Part shown: piece by piece, positions 7,802 to 14,794 of the stretch
How positions within the stretch are numbered: position 1 is the first letter of the stretch
How the letters are laid out: each line of letters starts with the position of its first letter
NCBI GenBank assembly: GCA_030618925.1
Contig: JAUXCK010000010.1
Coordinates: 1-17,598, forward strand
Reading direction: 5' to 3'
Source: Desulfobacteraceae bacterium
Lineage (GTDB): Bacteria > Desulfobacterota > Desulfobacteria > Desulfobacterales > SURF-7
Length of the DNA: 17,598 nucleotides
Notes under the pieces: model-generated
Told to the model about the DNA's origin: nothing
The model's database searches: none
What the model saw: the letters and a program-made list of their open reading frames with translations, nothing else
Translations under genes and position numbers: made by a program

Positions 7802-8218
7802 TTATACACGTTTATGCGATGCCCTGGTGAAAGCATGATCATTGATGAGTTGCGCGACCTGATCGATGCGGATACCTGATGTCAATACCTCGAGCACACC
7901 CATTTCCTTTAGTTGTGTCTTGTCCTCGTCCGGGATTGCCCCGCCCACCAGGATGGCGATATCCTCTCCGCCTTTTTCTTTCAACCCTTCTATTACCCGC
8001 TTTGTCAACGGAAGATGAGCGCCCGACAGGACAAACAGGCCGACAGCGTCCACATCTTCCTGGAGAGCCGTGATCACAATTTGTTCGGGTGTATGGCCAA
8101 TACCCAAAAAGATGACTTCAAACCCAATGTCACGCAACCCATATGCAATGACCTTCGCGCCTCTGTCATGCCCATCCAGTCCCACCTTTGATACGAGCAC
8201 CCTTATCGTCCTGTCCAT
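7802..8218 (-). CDS. coenzyme B12-binding small subunit of an acyl-CoA mutase (methylmalonyl-CoA mutase type)
   Basis: This protein (138 aa) is a stand-alone cobalamin-binding domain. The base-off/His-on motif DxHxxG is seen as D15-G-H17-D-R-G20 in KVGLDGHDRGAK. It is followed by a SGAHL segment and the glycine-rich VLVGGAIPDED strand, as in split mutases with separate large and small subunits. It would pair with a large TIM-barrel subunit to rearrange a branched acyl-CoA, for example methylmalonyl-CoA to succinyl-CoA. No such subunit is encoded here, either because it lies elsewhere or because it was lost with the scar immediately upstream (8235-8440). The start is ATG 8218, with GGAG six bases upstream. 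A TTG at 8233 would overlap that ribosome site and is rejected. The gene leads a minus-strand operon with the crotonase (21-base gap) and MeaB. Confidence 0.92.
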   Translation of the reverse strand: MDRTIRVLVSKVGLDGHDRGAKVIAYGLRDIGFEVIFLGIGHTPEQIVITALQEDVDAVGLFVLSGAHLPLTKRVIEGLKEKGGEDIAILVGGAIPDEDKTQLKEMGVLEVLTSGIRIDQVAQLINDHAFTRASHKRV

Positions 8219-8234
8219 TTTTTTCTCCAGCAAT

Positions 8235-8440
8235 CTATTTTTCCTCTACCTTTTCCCGTTTGTTCGCAACGCTTTGAAATAAGGTGACGGCAGCATGGAT
8301 CATCCCCATACTGCCAGGGTTGTATTTTTTGGAAATCTCTGAGCCGTGCGATCGAGGGCCTCAGGCAGGGTTACATTCTCATAATCAATTCTGGGTGGCA
8401 CTTGGGGAACATAATGCTCATGCCATACGCGCTTTTCCAT
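8235..8440 (-). pseudogene. gene scar: acyl-CoA ligase-like N-terminus joined out of frame to another gene's C-terminus
   Basis: An excellent ribosome site (AGGAGG, eight bases before ATG 8440) opens a 46-codon frame ending at TGA 8300-8302. It reads HEHYVPQVPPRIDYENVTLP followed by EALDRTAQRFPKN, the usual opening of long-chain acyl-CoA ligases (AMP-binding family), but stops where the domain should begin. In another frame the same stretch continues as KKYNPGSMGMIHAAVTLFQ, then SVANKREKVEEK, to TAG 8235-8237, just 16 bases before the B12-subunit start. It reads like the true C-terminus of a different protein that I do not recognise. The switch point is near an A6 run (~8340). The simplest reading is an internal deletion that fused the start of a ligase gene to the end of the gene preceding the B12-binding subunit. 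Too little remains for activity. A genuine 46-residue peptide is the alternative. Confidence 0.55.
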
Positions 8441-8587
8441 AATCATCTCCTCCTTACGCTGGTCTGAAATTGTGCATTTTAAACATCAAAAATTGCTCAA
8501 CCTGAACCCGGTAGAAGTTGAGAGAGGGTTATAATTTGACCCCGGCTCCGACATCGGGAAAAATAACCATTTATGGATGGACACTAA

Positions 8588-9532
8588 CTAATAATCAATG
8601 GTAACGCAAAGTCCTTCATCCTCCAGTATGTCCTTCAGGTGGTTTAATGTCTCCTTGGCATGGCTGTCCGTATCGCTGCAGGGATATTCCCGGCCCAAAA
8701 AGGCGTACTTGGGTTTCCCCCATTCATGAAAGTGTAGCAGAGAAATTTTTTCAACCGGCATTCCGTGTAAGCGCCTTGCCAGGTGCCTTGCGTGCTCTTC
8801 CGAATCATTAAAGCCCGAAATAACGGGAACCCGTATCCAGACCCTTGACCGGTCTGCCCGGATGATTTTATCAAGATTTTCCAATATCAGGTTATTATAG
8901 ACATGTGTTGCCTGGAAGTGCAACTCCGGATCCAGGTGCTTGACATCAAAAAGCACCAAGTCTGTATACTCCAGAACCCGGTCCAGGATATCCCACTTCA
9001 CATACCCGCTCGTATCCAGGGCGGTGCTGAGCAATCTTTCCTTGCATCTTTTTAAAAAGTTAAGGGCAAAATCAGGCTGCGCCAGGGGTTCTCCTCCGGA
9101 CAAGGTCACACCGCCTCCGGAATTTTTATAAAACAGTTCATCCCGGCTGACTTCTTCAACCACATCTTCAAGCCGCATATATTGTCCTGTGGATTCGAGC
9201 GTGCCTGTGGGGCATACCGCCACGCAGTCCATGCATCGGTTACAAACAGATCGATCGATACAGGCAGTGCCATCTACAATGGCAACAGCACCTTTTTCAC
9301 AAGATTCAACACATTGCCCGCAGGCCTGGCACTTTTGTGCCCTTACCATGATTTCTGGAAAAGGATTCTGAGATTCAGGATTGGAACACCATCTGCAGCG
9401 CAGAGGACAGGATTTTAAAAAAACGGTCGTCCGGATGCCGGGGCCGTCCTGAATACTGTACCGCTGGATATTGAATATCAGCCCCTTTTCGCCATCCCCC
9501 TGATTGTTCCAAAGGACATTCAACCGATTCAT
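8588..9532 (-). CDS. glycyl radical enzyme-activating enzyme (radical SAM, two ferredoxin clusters)
   Basis: This 314-residue protein is a radical SAM activase that abstracts hydrogen from the glycine of a glycyl radical enzyme using S-adenosylmethionine. The family start is clear (FNIQRYSIQDGPGIRTTVF). The SAM cluster motif CxxxCxxC is Cys42, Cys46 and Cys49. An inserted ferredoxin domain carries two four-cysteine sets, Cys68/71/74/78 and Cys97/100/103/107, as in activases of the dehydratase/decarboxylase GREs and unlike PflA. SGGEPL follows near residue 145. The start is ATG 9532 with AGGAG five bases upstream. It has no GRE gene beside it. The only candidate client in the window is the GRE at 273-2672, about 6 kb away on the other strand, so pairing is an inference. 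The 147 bases downstream (8441-8587) contain no gene, only short imperfect hairpins. Confidence 0.95.
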   Translation of the reverse strand: MNRLNVLWNNQGDGEKGLIFNIQRYSIQDGPGIRTTVFLKSCPLRCRWCSNPESQNPFPEIMVRAQKCQACGQCVESCEKGAVAIVDGTACIDRSVCNRCMDCVAVCPTGTLESTGQYMRLEDVVEEVSRDELFYKNSGGGVTLSGGEPLAQPDFALNFLKRCKERLLSTALDTSGYVKWDILDRVLEYTDLVLFDVKHLDPELHFQATHVYNNLILENLDKIIRADRSRVWIRVPVISGFNDSEEHARHLARRLHGMPVEKISLLHFHEWGKPKYAFLGREYPCSDTDSHAKETLNHLKDILEDEGLCVTIDY

Positions 9533-9673
9533 TACCGCTCCTTTTTAAAAACACTGAGGTGTTCTCGCAACAATTGAATCCTGGAGATTCCTGTCCCGGT
9601 CAATGAAATATGCGGCATTTTTCTGCGCCCGACGCAGACATCGAAACAAGAGCTGTTTAGGGGTGGATGCGAG

Positions 9674-10792
9674 TTAAAATTTTAATGTGACCGTCCCTGT
9701 GGCAGCAAATTCCGGTTCCTGCTCTACATATGTCTTTGCCGGGTCACCATATGCGGCAAGATCAACAGAAAATCGACCAAACTCTGCGCCGGCCCCGATG
9801 GCGCCGCCCATCTTTGGCCACGGCATGTCCTTTCTGAGGTCTCCTGAGGTCGATAATTGGGCCACAAGGGGGAATATCAATCCAAATCTAACCCTGTAAT
9901 AATTCCAGATCTCCTTCTCAAGACCGGTTCGTATCACCAGAAATTTTGCTTCTCGCTTAGAAATACCCCCGAAATTACCGAATATGGTTTCACAATCCAG
10001 GGCAAATGTGGTCCCCCCCCTTTTAGATGATATCCCCAGTGTGACATAGCGCGGCAAAGAAAATGCATTATACTTTTCCACAAAGGAAAACCCGTATACA
10101 TTTTTTATCATTAGCCCGATTTTGGTCTTTTCGGACAGGCGATATAAGACACCCAGGTCAAAACTGTTGTATTCGACCTCAACCCTTCGGCTAACGTCAT
10201 CAGGACCAACTGTCCCGCACAGATCAGACACTCAGTCCACGTAAATAAAATTAATGCCCAAAGATAATTTTCTGAATTTTGGCAAGGTCAACGCAAGGCT
10301 TATCCTTGCGTCCCTTGTTTGAGAATCAACCGTTCCACTGAAATCTTCATCAATATCGATCATGCTCACATCAAGAAAATAGGATGGGGTACCCGCCCAT
10401 GTGCCTTCGCCGCTGTCGCCTGTAAAGCTCAGCCTGTTCACGCCCGCTATTCCCAGGGCAAAATTCAATTGCTCCAATCCCCAGAAAGCCGGCTTCAGGA
10501 TCAATATGGCGGAATTTAAATCTTTTGGCAAATCAACAGAAAAAGAGAGTTGGTGCTGGTTCAAATCCACCAAACCGGCTGGATTCCAGAATATGGCTGA
10601 AGCATCGTCGGCTATCGACACAAAAGCACCCCCAAACCCCATGGCCCGTGCACCGATTCCCATGCCCAGATCAGACCCGTTTAGCCGCTCAAAATCGACC
10701 GTGGCAAAAGAATCAACAGGTGCGGAAAACGCCAACAGAAGGAACAAAAAATGATTTATTATTTTTCTGGACATGCGCCTGCAAAACTCCAT
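9674..10792 (-). pseudogene. outer-membrane beta-barrel protein (PorV/FadL-like) interrupted by an in-frame TGA
   Basis: Two abutting frames in the same register encode the halves of one protein of about 372 residues. The first half (10234-10792) opens with a signal peptide (basic start, then NHFLFLLLAFSAPVDSFA). It carries the family hallmark of small outer-membrane barrels, MGIGARAMGFGGAFVSIADD followed by ASAIFWNPAGL. It ends at TGA 10232-10234 after NFIYVD. The second half continues directly (VSDLCGTVGPDD, then YNSFDLGVLYRLSEKTKIGL) and ends in a typical barrel terminus, GTVTLKF. ATG 10774 or ATG 10792 could be the start; the former gives a better signal peptide. The single stop could be a nonsense mutation, a sequencing error or rare read-through. 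Selenocysteine seems unlikely in a beta-barrel. The intact protein might move hydrophobic compounds across the outer membrane, but this is only a family-level guess. Confidence 0.75.
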
Positions 10793-10933
10793 GCTGTTTT
10801 ATATCACTTGCTGCTATGCTCCCAGTAATCCTAATACCAAACACAAAAATGATCAATAGATTTACATTTCCAGAAAGGCTGAATCGAAAAAAGTGACATC
10901 GCCAAGCCCGGATATCCAAATCTTCAAAAATAC

Positions 10934-11143
10934 ATGAAGATTAAGGGCGTTACGATAACTATAGTATTACCTCCGGTAAAATTGACATCTATCCCTCCCC
11001 CTGTGATGGGAAAAAAGGGACTGCCCCATAAAACACCCTTTAGGGGACTGTGGTTTATCGGTGCACAGAGTGAAAGCGGTGCAGGAATGAACAATGTGAT
11101 CGAAGGCGTGTGGCGGACCATAACAATGATGGAAAAGGAGTAA
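10934..11143 (+). pseudogene. C-terminal remnant of an FAD-dependent (phytoene-desaturase-like) oxidoreductase
   Basis: The last ~50 codons before TAA 11141-11143 read PPPVMGKKGLPHKTP, GLWFIGAQSESGAGMNNVI, then a Trp/Met-rich helix. This is the C-terminal FAD-binding end of CrtI-like NAD(P)/FAD-dependent oxidoreductases, where the glycine-rich FIGAQSESGxG segment contacts the flavin. The N-terminal dinucleotide fold and all other conserved parts are missing, and the frame upstream of ~10980 does not look like the family. There is no ribosome site before the ATG at 10934. It is best read as a deletion remnant. The rest of the 480-base stretch between 10793 and 11272 shows nothing I can assign: the part before 10930 is AT-rich and without a gene, and the part after 11143 holds only weak inverted repeats. 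Confidence 0.6.
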
Positions 11144-11164
11144 CACAATATGCAGCTCATTGTG
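11144..11164. repeat. inverted repeat after the oxidoreductase remnant, possible weak terminator
   Basis: CACAAT (11144-11149) and ATTGTG (11159-11164) form a 6-bp stem with a 9-base loop. A run of six T follows a little further on (just before 11180) on the plus strand. It directly follows the remnant's stop codon, so it may be the old terminator of that lost gene. The stem is short and the support is weak. Confidence 0.25.
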
Positions 11165-11272
11165 AACAATGCTGTTTTTTCAGCCTGGCAATGTCAGAAA
11201 AAGCATTCAGTTAAAGCCCGGTGAACTCATGGAGATTCAGCCGATTTAAGTCCTGCCGTGTCCCTCCTTCCT

Positions 11273-12982
11273 CTATGCCCTCAAGTGCTTTGTTGCATTC
11301 TCACCCCCGTTCATCAGGTACATGAGCGGAAGCGGACGGTCAAAACCGGCAATAAAGTCCGGCCTTGCCTGCCAGGGTGTAACAGATAGCACATTGGTCA
11401 GATCCATCCAGAACTGAAGCCTGGCCACCTCCAGGTTCCAGGTCATGTGAAAATGATTTGCCGGCGCATACTGTTTGTACTCAATCATGGAGGCATATTT
11501 GGGGACAACCCATGTGTGCGGCCAGGTGACATTGGAGCTGTCCGCCACAAAACGGGCAAGTTTCGCCGGCAAATCTACCGTAAACGCCTCATCCCAAATC
11601 AGGCTGAACATGCCGTTAAGATCTGAATACGTGAGCCGGCCGGCTATGCCCTGAATGCCACCCGGGGAAATAAAAGACACACTGTTGCCGCCGCCGGGAA
11701 AATAATCCATCTCAGCCCCCGGCATCCAGATTTTTTTAATAACATCCTTGAATGCGTCATCCGGTTTGCCGGCCCAGTTCAAACTGGCTGAGCCAGAGTT
11801 GTCGCCATCCACAAACCCGTGCTGTGCCCAGATATCCTTTTTGGTATACCTGACCTTAAGGGTTTTGGCCGCTTTCTGAATTTCCCATGGCTCCCACACC
11901 TTTCTGAAATCCATAAAAAGCGGGGGGTTGCCACCTGAAAGCCATGTCATAACAAGCATGGTCAGAAGCCCCTGAGTATCTGCTTCCGTCGCAAATGGTA
12001 TTACCGGTTTCGGTCCGTTGTGATCAAAAGTAGAATTCATTAAAGATTCGGCCATATCACATATGGGCAGCGGAATGCCCCTGAGATCACTGCCCCATTC
12101 CAGCTGATTCATAAACCCGCCGCCCACTGCATTAATTTCCTCCATAAGGTCGCGCATAATCAGATACATGGCAAGGGATTGGTCAAGCTTTTTAGATGCA
12201 TTTTTCTGGGAGAAATCGATCCGTTTGCCCAGATGTTTCGTAAGCCATGACCGAAGCCCTTTTTGTTCTTTTTTGCTGTACGCGCCTTTGTTCAGCATGT
12301 CGGCCAGGAGCTTCATGTCCAGCCGTGCAATCTCAAGCCCGAATGACCTGCGTGTGGGGATAATGTGGGAAAGAGCGGTTTCCATACCCATGGAGTCATG
12401 TCCGAAAACCAGCACGCGGCGACCCTTGAGACCGGCAAAGGTCAGCGCCGCATAGCACCAGTCGATCAAGGCCTTGACCGTGTCCGGGGTTGGCTTGGGT
12501 TTCATACCTGTATCCGGCCAGGAACCGATGTTCAAGTGCGTGAGTCTTCCGGATTGCGCCAGTGCCCCATTCACAGCGTGTGCATAGACCACGCCTGGTT
12601 TGGGTGCGCTGTTTCCACACGTGATATTCACAGGCATGTCCGCCGGCATGTGCGCCAGAAGGCTCATGAGCGTCAACTGTGGAAACGCCCAAGTATCCGG
12701 TGCGCATACAATTGCATCGACTTTTGCCTCCCTGAACTGATTGGCGACAATATCGGCCTGTTTTTCTCCGTCGATAAGCACCGGTGTCCAGACAACATTT
12801 ACCGGGCTTCCATCAGGCATTTTAACTTGTTTAATGATAAAATCTGCGAGGATCTCGATGATATTGCAGGTCCGATCGCGCGCCTCCTGGTCAATCCGCG
12901 GATCACATGGCGCACAAACACCAAAGGTCACTGCAGATGGTTTGAGGGCTCTCGATGCAGGCAGTTTTTTGGCTTTTTCCAT
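11273..12982 (-). CDS. L-fucose isomerase-family sugar isomerase
   Basis: This 569-residue protein is close to the length of E. coli FucI (591). FucI-family enzymes interconvert L-fucose/L-fuculose (also D-arabinose) in the cytoplasm with a bound metal ion, usually Mn2+. Candidate metal ligands by comparison with FucI are Glu333 (PFATEADTQG), Asp358 (FMDFRKVWEP) and His510 (APANHFHMTW). The Glu-to-Asp spacing (25) is close to FucI's 24. Other matches are APDTWAFPQ and FGHDSMGME. The start is ATG 12982 with AAGGAG seven bases upstream, 53 bases after the kinase stop, so the two are probably one operon. The sequence is clearly diverged from classical FucI, and the neighbouring kinase is rhamnulokinase-like, so another 6-deoxysugar is possible. 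No aldolase gene follows in the operon. Confidence 0.8.
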   Translation of the reverse strand: MEKAKKLPASRALKPSAVTFGVCAPCDPRIDQEARDRTCNIIEILADFIIKQVKMPDGSPVNVVWTPVLIDGEKQADIVANQFREAKVDAIVCAPDTWAFPQLTLMSLLAHMPADMPVNITCGNSAPKPGVVYAHAVNGALAQSGRLTHLNIGSWPDTGMKPKPTPDTVKALIDWCYAALTFAGLKGRRVLVFGHDSMGMETALSHIIPTRRSFGLEIARLDMKLLADMLNKGAYSKKEQKGLRSWLTKHLGKRIDFSQKNASKKLDQSLAMYLIMRDLMEEINAVGGGFMNQLEWGSDLRGIPLPICDMAESLMNSTFDHNGPKPVIPFATEADTQGLLTMLVMTWLSGGNPPLFMDFRKVWEPWEIQKAAKTLKVRYTKKDIWAQHGFVDGDNSGSASLNWAGKPDDAFKDVIKKIWMPGAEMDYFPGGGNSVSFISPGGIQGIAGRLTYSDLNGMFSLIWDEAFTVDLPAKLARFVADSSNVTWPHTWVVPKYASMIEYKQYAPANHFHMTWNLEVARLQFWMDLTNVLSVTPWQARPDFIAGFDRPLPLMYLMNGGENATKHLRA

Positions 12983-13035
12983 CTTGTCTCTCCTTCCATT
13001 ATGAAAATTATAAATGGCTTTGAGGATGAGTCGTA

Positions 13036-14499
13036 TTAGCTCTTAATCCGTTTATAACGCTCCAACTTCTCACCCCACACGCTTATATCCTGTGGTTCAT
13101 AAACCGTCAATTCAAAGCTGTTTCGCATAATTTCTCTGATCCGGTCCGGCCCGCTGATAACGCCCAGTGCCGTTGCCTGGACAAGGGCGTTACCCAGGGC
13201 AGTGCACTCTGAAACACCGGCATATACCGGTATCCGGCAAGCATTGGCAGTAAGCTGGCAGAGCAGTCTGTTGGCAGTTCCCCCGCCCCCAATAAACAAG
13301 GTGTTAATCCCCTCCCCCCTGAGTTCACTCATCATATTTAAGCGGAAAGCAACCTCCATGGCAAGGCTCTCCAGGACAATTCTAAGAAGCGCTTTCCTTG
13401 AATCCGGCAATGACTGCCCATGGCGATCCAGCAGATCCATTAATGCCTTTTCCATATCTTCAGGTGCCATTAATGAATCATCAGCCACATCAAACATTGA
13501 CAGGGACCTGCCTTCAGACGCTTCGCGCGCCATACGGCCATAATCCCAGGGATCATCCGGCATGTTCCATTTGCGGCACAGTTCCTGGACAAGCCAGAGG
13601 CCCACAATATTTCGGCATAAAAACCATCCGCCAAGCGTAACCTCATTGCTGAACCCGTTTTCAAAAGATGCTGACGATGTCACCGGCTCAGCACCTAGTA
13701 TGCCGAGGATGCTCCATGTGCCTGAGCTTAAGAAAGCCCAGTCGCTGCCTTTTGCCGGAATTGCGGCAGCCACTACCGAGGTGTCGTGGCCGCAGGTGGC
13801 AATCACTGGAACCCCGGAAAGGCCTGTCATGGTTTCAGTTTCAGAGGACAGTGGCCCCAGCAGGGTACCGGGCTCCACAATCTTTCCAAAAATTTCAGGA
13901 AGAGCAAATCTCTGGATCACATCCCTGCACCACTGGCCGTTGATACCAAGCAGGTTGGAAGTGCTTAAGATGGACCTCTCCGAGGATTTGATGCCTGTCA
14001 GAAAAAAATTAAACAGGTCCGGCATGTTCAGAAAAGCGTCGGCCTTTTCCAGCTCAGGTGAATGATCCCTCTGCATTGCCAGCAGCTGAAACAAAGAGCT
14101 GATGGCCCATGGCTCACACCCTGTAAGTGAAAAAATGTCCTTCCTTGGCATAACCGGATCGGAATAGTTATGGATGTTGTTCGTGCGGGGATCGCGATAA
14201 TGCACAGGATTGGACAGAATCTGTCCGTCCGGTCCGAGCAGGCCGAAATCTACACCCCAGGTATCAACGCCGATCCCGTCCAGCGGGAATTTTCCATCAG
14301 CACACATTCGCAAGACTTCCAGGATCTCTGAAAACAGATAGGGAAAATCCCAGTAAAGTGTCCCCTGACGTTTAACCGGGCGGTTCAGAAAACGGTGTAT
14401 CTCTTTCATCTCAACCTTGTCTTCCTGCAGCGTCACAAGAGCAGCCCGGCCGCTTTCAGCCCCGAAATCCATGGCGAGAAACTGATGGGTTGATTTCAT
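13036..14499 (-). CDS. FGGY-family sugar kinase, rhamnulokinase-like (possible L-fuculokinase)
   Basis: This 487-residue protein is a full-length FGGY carbohydrate kinase that would phosphorylate a ketose such as L-rhamnulose or L-fuculose with ATP. The N-terminal phosphate loop is MDFGAESGRAAL (residues 10-21). The sugar-binding segment VDTWGVDFGLL, the probable catalytic base Asp239 (CGHDTSVVAAA) and the second phosphate loop SSGTWS (258-263) follow. The C-terminal adenosine motif IGGGGTANRLLCQ lies at ~403-415. The opening and the HRFLNRPV segment resemble RhaB more than FucK. It sits upstream of the fucose-isomerase-family gene and divergent from a fucosidase, so fuculose is a reasonable substrate by context. 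The start is ATG 14499, with AGGAGG nine bases upstream. No convincing promoter for this strand was found in the divergent gap. Confidence 0.87.
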   Translation of the reverse strand: MKSTHQFLAMDFGAESGRAALVTLQEDKVEMKEIHRFLNRPVKRQGTLYWDFPYLFSEILEVLRMCADGKFPLDGIGVDTWGVDFGLLGPDGQILSNPVHYRDPRTNNIHNYSDPVMPRKDIFSLTGCEPWAISSLFQLLAMQRDHSPELEKADAFLNMPDLFNFFLTGIKSSERSILSTSNLLGINGQWCRDVIQRFALPEIFGKIVEPGTLLGPLSSETETMTGLSGVPVIATCGHDTSVVAAAIPAKGSDWAFLSSGTWSILGILGAEPVTSSASFENGFSNEVTLGGWFLCRNIVGLWLVQELCRKWNMPDDPWDYGRMAREASEGRSLSMFDVADDSLMAPEDMEKALMDLLDRHGQSLPDSRKALLRIVLESLAMEVAFRLNMMSELRGEGINTLFIGGGGTANRLLCQLTANACRIPVYAGVSECTALGNALVQATALGVISGPDRIREIMRNSFELTVYEPQDISVWGEKLERYKRIKS

Positions 14500-14647
14500 C
14501 TCACCCTACCTCCTGACTGTAAAATCAAAAATAACAACGGCATCAACTTTCCACAGTTTGTTTTCACGGTCAATAAAAAAATACGCGCCATTACTTCATA
14601 TTTGATAGCATGGAAACAAATGATATAGTGCAAATGATGTATTTTAA

Positions 14648-14660
14648 ATTTTCTGAAAAT
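14648..14660. promoter_or_regulatory. 13-base palindrome in the divergent intergenic region, possible operator
   Basis: ATTTTC-T-GAAAAT is a perfect palindrome centred at 14654, midway in the 295-base AT-rich gap between the divergent kinase and fucosidase genes. That position suits a regulator controlling both directions. AT-rich palindromes of this size can arise by chance, and no regulator gene is in the window. Confidence 0.25.
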
Positions 14661-14705
14661 AATAAAAAGATATCGACCTAATATTGTTTAAGTCCATTTC
14701 ACACT

Positions 14706-14714
14706 TGTAATAAT
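14706..14714 (+). promoter_or_regulatory. extended -10 promoter candidate for the fucosidase operon
   Basis: TG-T-AATAAT (14706-14714) matches the extended -10 form TGnTATAAT with one mismatch. It would start transcription near 14721, leaving a leader of about 74 bases before ATG 14795. The -35 side is poor (TTGTTT with a long spacer). It is the best candidate seen in the 14500-14794 gap. Confidence 0.3.
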
Positions 14715-14794
14715 CTTCAAACTCTCATATGAAGCCCCTGTCACGCTCTTATCCTTATTTGCTAAATTAACACCTGCAGGCTTCGGAGGCAGCA

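Noticed and set aside
9618..9645. CTGCG/CGCAG hairpin as a terminator of the barrel gene
   Set aside because: The stem is only five base pairs and the adjacent homopolymer is A rather than T in the direction needed.
10229..10240. Selenocysteine at the TGA in the barrel gene
   Set aside because: The context is not a redox-active site, the protein class is not a known selenoprotein family, and I saw no clear SECIS-like hairpin by eye.
12365..13039. 224-codon plus-strand open frame opposite the sugar isomerase
   Set aside because: It is antisense to a convincing FucI-family gene. The product has no family features, and it runs through the isomerase-kinase junction.
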